Source of the DNA: Micromonospora sp. FIMYZ51
GTDB lineage: Bacteria; Actinomycetota; Actinomycetes; Mycobacteriales; Micromonosporaceae
Direction: 5' to 3'
Assembly: GCF_038246755.1 (NCBI RefSeq)
Contig: NZ_CP134706.1
Span: 4,526,001-4,590,000 of the forward strand
Length of the DNA: 64,000 nucleotides
Part shown: positions 24,401 through 32,977 of the stretch, piece after piece
Numbering within the stretch: position 1 is the first letter of the stretch
Layout of the letters: the number at the start of each line of letters is the position of its first letter
Made by a program: the position numbers and the translations under genes
The notes under the pieces: generated by a model
Seen by the model: only the letters and a program-made list of their open reading frames with translations
Told to the model about the DNA's origin: nothing
Databases searched by the model: none

Positions 24401-27400
24401 CCGCGCCACCTGCTGTTCCACCAGTTCGTGCAGGCAACTCGTCGGGGCGTCGCGGTACTCTCCGGACCATCGACTGATCGCGTCCCGGTCCACGTCGGTC
24501 GGCGCGGTCAAGGCGGGCAGGTCCAGGTCGGGTGTGCCACACGCGCGACGCAGGACCGTCTCGACGTATTCGAGCAGGCGGCGTACGAATGCCTCGTCGA
24601 ACAGGTCGGTGCTGTATTCGACAAAGCACTCGATGTGATCGACATGATGCGTCAGGTAGAGGGTCAGGTCGAGGGGTGCCCGGTCGCTCGGCACGTCGAG
24701 CAGCGTGGCGTGCACCGCTGGCGGATCGAAGTCGACGGTGGCAGCCGACTCATACTCGACCAGGATCTGGAACAGCGGGTTGTGACTCGGGTCGCGCTCT
24801 GGATTGACCGCGGCGACCAACTCGTCGAAGCCGACGCCCGCGTGGTCGAACGCCTCGACGCTGGTGTCCCGGATCCGTTGTACGACCCGGTCGAAGGAGG
24901 GCATCCCGGATAGGTCGATGCGCAGGGGCACGGTATCGATGAACAGACCGATCAGGTGCTCTGTGCCGGGCGGGCGGTTGGTCAGCACCGTTCCCAGCAC
25001 CACGTCGTCCTGACCGCTGAACGTGCCCAGCGCTACGGCGATTCCGCCGAGCAGAGTCATGAAGGGCGTGACCCGGTGCCGCTTGCCGAATCGTTCGACA
25101 GACCTCGTCAGATCGGTGTCAAGGTGGTGCACGAGCGCGGCACCACGCCCAGTCGTGACCGCCGGCCGCGGCCGGTCGGTGGGCAGCCGGAGCACCGGTG
25201 CGTCGCGGAGGTTCGACGACCAGTAGTCGAGATGCCGCCGTCGCTGCTCGGGGGTCGCGAGCCGCTCGCGCACGTGGTCCGAATAGCTGAGCGACAGCGG
25301 GGCGAGCGCCGACGGGTACGCCGGCCAGGACCGGTAGAAGGCGGCAAGGTCCTGGACCAGGACTGCGGTGGAGAACGAGTCGAAGACGATGTGGTGGGCG
25401 ACGAACACCAGCACGTGATCGTCCGGCCCGAGGTGGATGAGTCCGGCCCGCAGCAGTGGTCCGGTGGCCAGGTCGATCGGTTCGGCGGTGAGACCGGCCA
25501 CCGTCCGCCGGATCGCCTCCTCCGCCGGGATACCCGTCTCGTCCAACAGCGGGCAGTCCACCTGCACCGACGGCCGGATCAGTTGATACGGTTCGCCGTC
25601 GCTGTCGTGGATCACCGTACGCAGTGCCGCCTGGCGCTCGATCACCTTCGCCAGTGCCCACTCCAGGGCGGTGACGTCGAGCGGACCGGTAAGCCGGATC
25701 GCCTTCGGCTCGTGGTAACTCGCCCGCCCCGGGTGCAGCTGCTCCAGGAACCACATACCACGTTGGGCGGCGGAGAGAGGCGCACGGCGATCAGGTTGCT
25801 CGTCACCAGCGGGGCGCTGGTGACGCTCGCGCGCCTGGTTGACCAGGTGCAGACTGCGGAGCATCTGCTCGGCCGTCACTCCGAAGTCGACGAAGCAGGC
25901 GATCTCGTCGGCGCCCGCCGCCACCAGCTGGTTGATGATGGGAGCGGCGCTGTCCGCCGTTCCGATCAGCGCGCGTTCCTCGCAGTAGCGGATGTAGGCC
26001 CGTTCGAGCAGGAACTCGACGTCCTCCTCCGGGGTGTCGCGGTCGATCTGAAGGCCGAGGCTGTTGGTGACGCCACCCAACAGCGACAGCGACGAGCGCA
26101 GGTAATCGCAGAAGGGCTCGAACGCCTCGGCACGGGCACGCTCCAGGTCGGTACCCAGGTAGGTGTGCACCAGGACCGCCACCCGCCCACCATCCGGGTC
26201 CAGCCCGTGCGCCTGCCGGGTTCGGCGGTAGAGCGAGATGTTCTCGGCCAGTTGTTCGATCGACTGCATCATGAGGTTGGTGACCACCCCCAGCCCTCGG
26301 GCGGCGGCGGATCGGTAGGTGTCCGGGTTGGCGACGGCGGCGACGAACATCGGCGGCAGAGCCTGTAGCGGCCGTGGAAAGACCTGCACGTCGATCTGTT
26401 CACCGCTGCCGGACCGGGCGGGCACCGACGCTCCGGTCCACAGGGCCTGCACGGTGTCCAGGTGCTCATACATCAGGTCCCGATGCCGGCCGAACGCATC
26501 CGGCCGGAGGGCGAAGTCGTTCGCGTGCCAGCCGCTCGCGACGCAGAGTCCGACCCGGCCCCCCGACAGGTTGTCGACCACGGACCATTCCTCGGCCACC
26601 CGGATCGGGTCATGCAGCGGCAACACCACCGAACCGGCGTTGATCCGGATCCGGGAGGTCTCCCGGGCGACCGCAGCCGCCAGCACGACCGGGTTCGGAA
26701 ACAGCCCGCCGAACGCGTGGAAGTGCCGCTCCGGGAACCACACGCCGTGGAAGCCGTGCTTGTCGCCGAACCGGGCGGCTTCGAGGATCGCGCCGTACTT
26801 GTCCTGCTGGCTCTGATCCGGATAGCTGCCGAAGAAGTACAGGCTGAAGTCGCAGGTACCAGCCTTCGCCCGGTCGGCAACCGATGGCGACGCCGGCCGG
26901 GCTGGCTCAGCCGTCGGCGGGAGAGGCGTCGTGGTAAGTGGTGTGGGGTGCGAGGGCCCCCGTGCCGGTGCGTCAACCTGCACCGTCAGCATGCTCAGTT
27001 GTTCGCGGATGATGCCGGTGACCTCGCCGACGAGCTGGCCGGCGAGACGGAGCTGCCGGTCGATGACGTCGAGCACCGGGGCCGAGGCCGCAGTGGGAAC
27101 CGTCGAGGGTGCCTCCAGGGCCGGCTCGGCGCAGACCGGCGCCACCGGAGCCGCCACGGTGGCGGGCTGCGGGCGCACCCCCTGCCGCGCTGCGGCCGGC
27201 AGCTGGTCGGCGATCATCGCGGACAACCGTCGCGGCGTGTCCGAGTCCGTGAACAGCTCCCGGGCCGTGAGCGTGACCCCGAACGACTGCCGCACCTCCT
27301 GCACCACCCGCAGCATGGTCAGGGAGTCCGCGCCGAGTTCCAGGAACGTCCGGTCCGGGTGCACGTCGGCCGGCGGGGCACCCAGTTGCCGGGCCGTCAA

Positions 27401-30400
27401 CTCACGGATCCTGGCCAGGACGTCGGGTGGCCGATGTGCCGGCTCGGCAGCCGGGGAATCCGCCTGCTCCGGGAGACCACCCTCGGCGGGATCACCCACC
27501 CCGGCGGCGGCGCGACGGTGCAGCTGGGCCGCACCGCCGCCGACGGTCGCCGTATTCGCCGCGCCGGCATCGATCCAGTACCGCCTGCGTCGGAACGGGT
27601 AGCTCGGCAGGGCGACCCGTCCTCCGCCGCCGGCGACGGCCGCCCAGTCCAGGGCGCAACCATGGCGATACAGCTCCGCGAAGGCATGCTCGGTCGCGCG
27701 TACCGAGGAGACACCGCGGCGCTGCGCGGGCACCCACAAGGTGCCGGCGGCGGAGCGCCGTCCCACCCCGCTGAGCACGGCGTCCGGACCGATCTCCAGG
27801 AAGAGTCGGCACTGTTCGGTCACCACCGTGCCCAGCGCGTCGGCGAACCGGACCGGTTGACTGATCTGACTGGTGAGGTAGCCGACGTCCAGCACGGTTC
27901 CGGGTGCCAGCAGACGACCGGTCACCGTGCTCGCCATGGGAATGGTCAACGGTGACATCGACACCATCGCGGCCTGGTCGGCAAAGGCGTCGGCGACCGG
28001 TGTCAGCCCGGCGCTGTGGAAAGCGCGGTCGACCGTCAGCCGGCGCCACCCGATGCCCCGCCGATCGAGCCACCCGGCCGCCTGCCCGACATCGGCCTCC
28101 GATCCGGCGAGGACGTACTCCTCGGCACCGTTGATGGCGGCCAGGCCGACGCCGGTCGCCGCGCACAGCTCGTCGACGGCGGCACGATCGGCCAGTAGCC
28201 CGATCATGGCACCCGGAGGCACGAGGTGCTGCATCAGCTCCCCGCGCAGGATGGTGAGACGCATGCCGTCGGCGACGGAGAGTGCACCAGCGACACAGAG
28301 CGCCGCGTACTCGCCGATGCTGTGCCCCAGGACGACGTGCGGTTCGATACCGAGCGTTCGCCAGAGCTCGGCGAGGGCAACCTGGTACGCGAAGAGCGCA
28401 GGCTGTGCGGTCTCCGTCGGCCAGTCCTGCTCGTCGTGCTGTCCGCACAGCAGCGCGAGCAGGCTCCCGCCCTGGTGGCCGGCGTACATCCGCTCGCAGT
28501 CGTCGAGTACCCGACGGAACGCGGGGAAGGCGGCGTAGAGGTCGCTGGCCATGCCGAGACGGGCGGCGCCCTGCCCCGTGAAGGCAAGTGCGACGGACGG
28601 GGACCCGGTGGCCGGTGCCTCACCTGCGGTTGCCGCACCGAGCGCAGTCGCGAATTCGGCCGTGGAGTCGGCGACGACGGCGATGCGGTGTCGCAGATGC
28701 GGTCTACCGACGGCTGCGGTGGAGATCAGGTCCGCGACCGGTAAGTCAGGATGCGCACGCAGGTGCTCACGCATCCGGCCGGTCAGCTCGACGAGTGCCT
28801 GCGGGTGTGCCGCGGACAGCGGCAGGACGTGCAGCATCGGCCCGGCGGGCTCGCGCTGCGGCGAAGCCGGCGCCTCTTCGAGAACGACGTGCGCGTTGGT
28901 ACCGCCGACACCCAGGGCGCTGACCCCGGCCCGCAGTGGCCCGCCGTCGGTGCGCCACTGCCGCAGCGTGTCGCTCAGCACGAACGGGCTGCCGTCGAGT
29001 TCGAGTTCCGGGTTCGGCCGACGCAGATTCACCTGCGGCACCAGGGTGCGATGGGACAGCATGAGGACGGTCTTGATCAGCCCGGCCAGGCCAGCGCAGC
29101 TGTCCAGGTGACCGATGTTGGGCTTGACGGAGCCGACGGTGCAGAACCCGACCCGGTCGGTCCGGTTCCGCAGCGCCTGGGACGCCGCGCGCAGTTCCAC
29201 CGGGTCGCCGAGCGGTGTACCGGTGCCGTGGGCCTCGAGGTACGAGATGGTCTCGGCCGGCACGCCCGCCTGGTCGAGCGCCCGCTCGATGACGTCGACC
29301 TGCCCGGCCACGCTCGGCGCGGTGAACCCGACCTTTCCCCGGCCGTCGTTGTTTATCGCCGACCCGAGGATGACCGCGTGGATGGTGTCGCCGTCCGCAA
29401 GCGCTCGGTCGAGACGCTTGAGCAGCACCGCCGCGACACCGTTACCACCCACGGTGCCGTCGGCGTCGGCGTCGAACGCCCGGCACTGCCCGGTCGGCGA
29501 CAGGATCGAGCCGGGGTACGGGCGATAGCCGGTGACCTGCGGGACGTGGACCGCCGCGGCGCCGGCCAACGCGAGGTCAGCATCGCCGGTACGCAGCGCC
29601 TGGCAGGCCAGGTGAACGGCGACCAGCGAGGTCGAGCATGCGGTCTGCACTCCGACCGCAGGACCGGTCAACCCCAACCGGTAGGCGACCCGGGTGGCAA
29701 GGAAGTCCGGCTGCGTACCGATCGCGGTCTGGATGGCTCCCACCGCATCGTCGCGAGCGCCGAGCAGATTGTTGAGCAGGTAGTTCTGGTGCGTGTAGAG
29801 ATTCATACCGCTGCCGGCGAACACCCCGATCCGGGCGCCTGCGGCGCTGCCGGCATATCCGCCGTGCTCCAGCGCGTGATAACAACACTCCAGGAAGAGC
29901 CGGTGAGCGGGATCCGTCACCTCAGCTTCCGCCGCGCTGATTCCGAAGAATTCAGCGTCGAAGGCGTCGACGTCGGCGAGTGCACCGGTGACCGGAACGA
30001 AGCCGTCGTCGACTGACAATCCGGCCGCCACCAGTTCCTCCGGGTCGAAGTGCCGGACGCTCACCACACCCGCGGCCAGGTTGGCCCAGTAGGCGTCCAG
30101 GGTTTCCGCTCCGGGCAGCCGGGCCGCCATGCCGATGATGGCGATCCGTTGCTCGGCGACGGTGCCGGCCGGGGTGCCCGGCAGCCGCGTCGGTGCCGCG
30201 TCGAGCGAGCGCAGATGACTGGTGAGCGCAGCTACCGACGGGTGTTCGAAGAGCGCCAGCTTGCTGAATTCGAGACCGAGTTCCCGTTGCAGTCGGGTGT
30301 GCAGTCGGACCAGCGCCACGGAGTCGATGCCCAACTCGTGGAAGGGTGCGCGTTCGTCGATGTCGGCGTCGAGCACCGCGCGGAACACCGCCCGGACCCG

Positions 30401-32152
30401 GTTGAGCAGTCCGACGGGCACCTCGGCGGTGGCCGGTGCGGTCGGTGCCGGGGTGAACTCGCCGTCGATGAAGCGCTGGCGGAGCAGCGAGCGCTGGATC
30501 TTGCCACTCGGCGTCCGCGGGAACGCCGCGAGCGGCACCGCGACCGCGCGGGCGGACAGCCGCGATCGGGCGAACAGCACCCGCTGGACCTCTCGGAGGG
30601 TCTCGCCGGGAGCGGCGTCGTCGGTGCCGAGGAACACCACCAGGTTCTCGGTGCCGGTTCGTTCATTCGGTACGCCGCACGCCGCCACCGCGCCGGGCAC
30701 CACACCGGGCACCGTCGCGACGAGCGTCTCGATGTCGTGCGCGTAGTGGTTGTGCCCGTTGAGAATGATCCGATCGCCCTGCCGACCGGCGATGACGATC
30801 TGGCCGTCCTTGCCGAACGCCAGATCACGAGTGTCCAGCCAGGTACGCAGGCCGTCATCGTCGGGAACGAACGCGGCCCGGTCCGCGGCCGGGTTGCCGA
30901 AGTATCCCGGCGTGACTCGGGCCGAACACACCTGAAGCCGTCCGATCCGCCCTTCTGGCAGTACCACGTTGTCGTCATCGACCACGCGCAGCGACGCACC
31001 AGGTGCGGGTGCCCCGACCCCCACGAACGTGAGGCAGTCGCCCGAGTCGGCCTTCTCGTCCGCCCAATCCAGCCCGCCGTCCGACTCGGAGCGCCCGACC
31101 CGGTACACGTTCGGGGTCAAACCGGGGCGCGCGAAGCTGATGGCGGTCACGGTCTCGGTCATGCCCCACGCCGGCACCAGCACCTCCGGCCGGATGCCGA
31201 AGGGCGCGGTCACGCGCAGGAACTCCGCCATGACCGGAACCGTGATCTGCTCTCCCCCGTTCACCATCGAGGCAACCGACGACAGGTCCCAGTGCCGGTC
31301 CGGTTGTGCCGACAGTGCCTCGTTGACCAGCTGATAGCCGAAGTTGGGTGACCAGGTGTGGTTGACCTGGTACTCGGAAATGAGGTCAAGCCAGCACAAC
31401 GGATCAGCGAGGATCAGTTCGGTGGGTGCGTGCACGTTCGTGCCGCCGACGAAGACGCCGAGCAGGTGGTAGAGCAGAAATGCTCCACTGTGGTCCAGTG
31501 GGAGCCAGTTGAGTGTGGTGTCGCCCGGCCGGATCGGCAGCAGTGCAGGGGTCCCAGCAGCGAACTCCACCAGACCTCGCACCGTCAGCTGGATGAGTTT
31601 CGGCGGTCCGGTGCTGCCGGAGGACATCATCAGCAGAGCCACATCCTGCGGATCCGGCTGATGTGCGTCCATGGCGGGCGGGAGTTCGCCGTACCGGGTG
31701 GTGTCGAGGACAACGAGGTCGTCCGAGAGTTCCGCCGGTGCTGCGTCGTCACACAGGATGACCGGGCTGTCGAGCAGCCGCACGGCGTGGTCCATCCGGT
31801 CGCTGACGGCGGCACGTGCCGCCGGATCGGTGGGGCGGGCCACCAGGAGCGGACGGAACCCGCCGAGCGCACATGCCCAGAACATGGTGAAGAAGTGCAG
31901 TGGCTCAGAGCTGTACACCACGACGTGGTCACCTGCGGTCAGACCGCGTTGGCGCAACCCGGCGAGCAGACGGCGGGACCTGTCGAGGAGTGTCGGGTAG
32001 GAGACGAACTCGGCGTTCCCCGGTGCAGCGACGGCAACCGTCCCCGAATCGGGGAACCTTTCGGCCGCCCGACACAGAGCCTGGGACGGACACCGGGGGT
32101 AGTCCGCCGGGATATCCAGTTCCGGTCCGTCGTAGCTCGCCAGTCTCTTCAC
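21437..32152 (-). CDS. Hybrid PKS-NRPS megasynthase AL-ACP-KS-AT-ACP-LLM-C-A-T-C
   Basis: A 3571-residue protein; GTG 32152 is preferred to GTG 32182 because GAGGGGAC lies just before it. Order: acyl-AMP ligase (~10-560; MSSGSTGPPK); ACP (Ser611, LGIDS); KS (Cys839, His975, His1015); AT (Ser1278 in GHSIGE; RAFHS suggests malonyl-CoA); ACP (Ser1610); luciferase-like FMN monooxygenase of MupA/Atu3671 type (~1770-2100); C domain (HHIVFDS, ~2253); A domain (~2565-3075; tentative code D-V-Q-F-V-A-E-I-I, nearest to proline codes I remember); T (Ser3102); second C (HHSICDG, ~3274). No KR, DH or TE. It starts a chain from a carboxylic acid, extends it once, oxidises it, adds an amino acid and passes it on through the terminal C. 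Confidence 0.93.
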   Translation of the reverse strand: MKRLASYDGPELDIPADYPRCPSQALCRAAERFPDSGTVAVAAPGNAEFVSYPTLLDRSRRLLAGLRQRGLTAGDHVVVYSSEPLHFFTMFWACALGGFRPLLVARPTDPAARAAVSDRMDHAVRLLDSPVILCDDAAPAELSDDLVVLDTTRYGELPPAMDAHQPDPQDVALLMMSSGSTGPPKLIQLTVRGLVEFAAGTPALLPIRPGDTTLNWLPLDHSGAFLLYHLLGVFVGGTNVHAPTELILADPLCWLDLISEYQVNHTWSPNFGYQLVNEALSAQPDRHWDLSSVASMVNGGEQITVPVMAEFLRVTAPFGIRPEVLVPAWGMTETVTAISFARPGLTPNVYRVGRSESDGGLDWADEKADSGDCLTFVGVGAPAPGASLRVVDDDNVVLPEGRIGRLQVCSARVTPGYFGNPAADRAAFVPDDDGLRTWLDTRDLAFGKDGQIVIAGRQGDRIILNGHNHYAHDIETLVATVPGVVPGAVAACGVPNERTGTENLVVFLGTDDAAPGETLREVQRVLFARSRLSARAVAVPLAAFPRTPSGKIQRSLLRQRFIDGEFTPAPTAPATAEVPVGLLNRVRAVFRAVLDADIDERAPFHELGIDSVALVRLHTRLQRELGLEFSKLALFEHPSVAALTSHLRSLDAAPTRLPGTPAGTVAEQRIAIIGMAARLPGAETLDAYWANLAAGVVSVRHFDPEELVAAGLSVDDGFVPVTGALADVDAFDAEFFGISAAEAEVTDPAHRLFLECCYHALEHGGYAGSAAGARIGVFAGSGMNLYTHQNYLLNNLLGARDDAVGAIQTAIGTQPDFLATRVAYRLGLTGPAVGVQTACSTSLVAVHLACQALRTGDADLALAGAAAVHVPQVTGYRPYPGSILSPTGQCRAFDADADGTVGGNGVAAVLLKRLDRALADGDTIHAVILGSAINNDGRGKVGFTAPSVAGQVDVIERALDQAGVPAETISYLEAHGTGTPLGDPVELRAASQALRNRTDRVGFCTVGSVKPNIGHLDSCAGLAGLIKTVLMLSHRTLVPQVNLRRPNPELELDGSPFVLSDTLRQWRTDGGPLRAGVSALGVGGTNAHVVLEEAPASPQREPAGPMLHVLPLSAAHPQALVELTGRMREHLRAHPDLPVADLISTAAVGRPHLRHRIAVVADSTAEFATALGAATAGEAPATGSPSVALAFTGQGAARLGMASDLYAAFPAFRRVLDDCERMYAGHQGGSLLALLCGQHDEQDWPTETAQPALFAYQVALAELWRTLGIEPHVVLGHSIGEYAALCVAGALSVADGMRLTILRGELMQHLVPPGAMIGLLADRAAVDELCAATGVGLAAINGAEEYVLAGSEADVGQAAGWLDRRGIGWRRLTVDRAFHSAGLTPVADAFADQAAMVSMSPLTIPMASTVTGRLLAPGTVLDVGYLTSQISQPVRFADALGTVVTEQCRLFLEIGPDAVLSGVGRRSAAGTLWVPAQRRGVSSVRATEHAFAELYRHGCALDWAAVAGGGGRVALPSYPFRRRRYWIDAGAANTATVGGGAAQLHRRAAAGVGDPAEGGLPEQADSPAAEPAHRPPDVLARIRELTARQLGAPPADVHPDRTFLELGADSLTMLRVVQEVRQSFGVTLTARELFTDSDTPRRLSAMIADQLPAAARQGVRPQPATVAAPVAPVCAEPALEAPSTVPTAASAPVLDVIDRQLRLAGQLVGEVTGIIREQLSMLTVQVDAPARGPSHPTPLTTTPLPPTAEPARPASPSVADRAKAGTCDFSLYFFGSYPDQSQQDKYGAILEAARFGDKHGFHGVWFPERHFHAFGGLFPNPVVLAAAVARETSRIRINAGSVVLPLHDPIRVAEEWSVVDNLSGGRVGLCVASGWHANDFALRPDAFGRHRDLMYEHLDTVQALWTGASVPARSGSGEQIDVQVFPRPLQALPPMFVAAVANPDTYRSAAARGLGVVTNLMMQSIEQLAENISLYRRTRQAHGLDPDGGRVAVLVHTYLGTDLERARAEAFEPFCDYLRSSLSLLGGVTNSLGLQIDRDTPEEDVEFLLERAYIRYCEERALIGTADSAAPIINQLVAAGADEIACFVDFGVTAEQMLRSLHLVNQARERHQRPAGDEQPDRRAPLSAAQRGMWFLEQLHPGRASYHEPKAIRLTGPLDVTALEWALAKVIERQAALRTVIHDSDGEPYQLIRPSVQVDCPLLDETGIPAEEAIRRTVAGLTAEPIDLATGPLLRAGLIHLGPDDHVLVFVAHHIVFDSFSTAVLVQDLAAFYRSWPAYPSALAPLSLSYSDHVRERLATPEQRRRHLDYWSSNLRDAPVLRLPTDRPRPAVTTGRGAALVHHLDTDLTRSVERFGKRHRVTPFMTLLGGIAVALGTFSGQDDVVLGTVLTNRPPGTEHLIGLFIDTVPLRIDLSGMPSFDRVVQRIRDTSVEAFDHAGVGFDELVAAVNPERDPSHNPLFQILVEYESAATVDFDPPAVHATLLDVPSDRAPLDLTLYLTHHVDHIECFVEYSTDLFDEAFVRRLLEYVETVLRRACGTPDLDLPALTAPTDVDRDAISRWSGEYRDAPTSCLHELVEQQVARTPDGIALLDGDVQVTYRELDRRANALAWHLHDRGVRQDQFVGVCLSRGVDLIVVLLGVHKAGAAYLPLDHSLPDSRLSFMVSDSGAVLLVTDDEKLASRLGVPALTVPHADPRAHRAPPTQSGPDSLAYCIYTSGSTGRPKGVAVPHRGPANLVGFYLRHRPALRTLQWTSVSFDVSVQEIFTTLASGAALVLIPDSARYEPAVVAQTIRRHQVERLFMPFTPLKYLMASVSAMPSLRELVSAGEELTVTPPLRRFLAAHPDCLLYNEYGPTEASIIATVQHVDPAAGDRPPIGRPVDNVVVRLLDGQGRPVPVGATGEIYLGGACLAREYVGRSDETAKAFVPDPVVPAARLYRTRDLGRWLPDGSLQYLGRVDEQVKIRGYRVEPEEAERALLALEGVRDAAVVAIRDPRGDTCLVGYVVLVADVPADVVAGFEAQLRGTLPGYLIPSRFVEMDELPVNVSGKLDRARLPEPQWRTQPGARPTTDLERALHEMWSAQLGVAHVPVDASFFSLGGHSLTAVELVNRIRAGLTVELQVSDLFAAPSIRSLAQRITAARVSDTAAVTSVQQRAWRLHHSNPKPAVYNVGHRIWLDGDLDIAVLEDTLGALVGRHAALRTRFVAEAGELRQEVRTDVPVELPVHDLSGSPDRVDRWCQDLVERAFALDEAPLWRAQLGRLGERRSVLVLVLHHSICDGWSMGVIWRELSSIYTDLVRGETVELPPAVGYPDYARWRAAQLEGERRNALVAFWRTALADVPLRVNLPVDRPHPGKLSGNGALHRFEIPTRVAQLVETTARAIDSTPAAVLTGAFAVWMAGLCGQRDLVIALSSANRLHSEHVGVVGPVGEALPVRVTLSTGLRFDEVVRAVTERTLVALDHHALPLGQVAEALGVSLPTPQVLFSVVTTPPPVIDLPRVTTEIESLPVTGTARTELYVVLVPTGDRIEAVFEYSTDLFTEHTVAGWASDFVAVLGRVVGAPYDEIGEMPR

Positions 32153-32267
32153 GAAGTCCCCTCGAAGGTCGGGATTCGGCACACCTCACCCACCCGCACC
32201 ACCCGATCAACCTGCGGCGGCGGAGTGTGTGCACCGTGCGCGGCAACAACGCAGACCACGACCGTGA

Positions 32268-32711
32268 TCAGCGGCGGCCGGTCCAGCCTGGTGATCCGTA
32301 GGACGGCACCACGATGACCGGCCGGTAGTGTCCCGGTGGGTGCGGTTCGTCAACTGGAACGCCGTCGGCCACGACCCACGCGTGCGCCGCGAATGGCGCG
32401 GTGCGCACGCCGGTGCACCAGGTCGGCCACGTACCGCGCATTCTGCACAGCAGGACCGTGGCGAGGGAACGCGGTAGGCAGCCCTCACCCGCGCACAGCG
32501 CGCTGACGGCGGTGACCGCGCGGCGTGCCGCGCTGGCCTCCGCGACGGTCGCCGGTCGTGCGCCGCGGCGTACCAGCAGCAGGACCGACCGGATCCACCG
32601 CGGTGACCGGCGGGCGAGCAACCGAGCCGCTGCCACCGCGACCAGCGCGGCCAGCCGCTCGCGCAGCGGCAGGGATCCGCCCTCGGGGAGCGCCATTGAC
32701 GAACTCATCAC
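32268..32711 (-). CDS. lasB2: Lasso peptide B2 protein (transglutaminase-like leader peptidase)
   Basis: A 147-residue protein. GTG 32711 overlaps the B1 stop (GTGATGA), and ATG 32708 is an alternative. The cysteine-protease triad fits the B2 family: Cys in GEGCLPRSLATVLLCRMRG, His in FAAHAWVVADG and Asp in GVPVDEPHPPG, ending HYRPVIVV. The N-terminal ~60 residues are the usual poorly conserved helical extension (LRERLAALVAVAAARLLARR). It removes the leader from the precursor, delivered by B1, before or during ring closure by the C protein. The A-C-B1-B2 order is typical of actinobacterial lasso clusters. The name is generic. Confidence 0.93.
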   Translation of the reverse strand: MMSSSMALPEGGSLPLRERLAALVAVAAARLLARRSPRWIRSVLLLVRRGARPATVAEASAARRAVTAVSALCAGEGCLPRSLATVLLCRMRGTWPTWCTGVRTAPFAAHAWVVADGVPVDEPHPPGHYRPVIVVPSYGSPGWTGRR

Positions 32712-32962
32712 CGCACCAGCCCGGCCGCACGTAGCCCGGACACCAGCGCGCGAACGTCCGCCAGCGCCCGCTCGCCGTCCACCGGATAACGATCCATCAG
32801 CGCGGTCGCGGCCTGTTCCACCACGGCGCCCGACAACAACATCGTGAGCAGCAGCGCGCCGCTGCCGTTGAGCTGCCAGTACCGGCCACGACGCTCATCA
32901 AGCAGCACGGCACCGTCCTCAGTCTCGGTGAGCAGGACGTGGTCGTGCAGGCGGACAGTCAT
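32708..32962 (-). CDS. lasB1: Lasso peptide B1 protein (RRE domain, PqqD-like)
   Basis: An 84-residue stand-alone RiPP recognition element. It starts MTVRLHDHVLLTETEDGAVLLD, followed by 'RGRYWQLNGSGALLLTMLL' and a helical C-terminus (ALADVRALVSGLRAAGLVR), the beta3-alpha3 winged-helix layout of PqqD-like proteins. It binds the precursor leader through the Tyr-x2-Pro-x-Leu motif and presents it to B2. It sits 15 bases after the lasC stop and overlaps lasB2 by 4 bases. Confidence 0.95.
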   Translation of the reverse strand: MTVRLHDHVLLTETEDGAVLLDERRGRYWQLNGSGALLLTMLLSGAVVEQAATALMDRYPVDGERALADVRALVSGLRAAGLVR

Positions 32963-32977
32963 TCCGATCCTCCTCGA

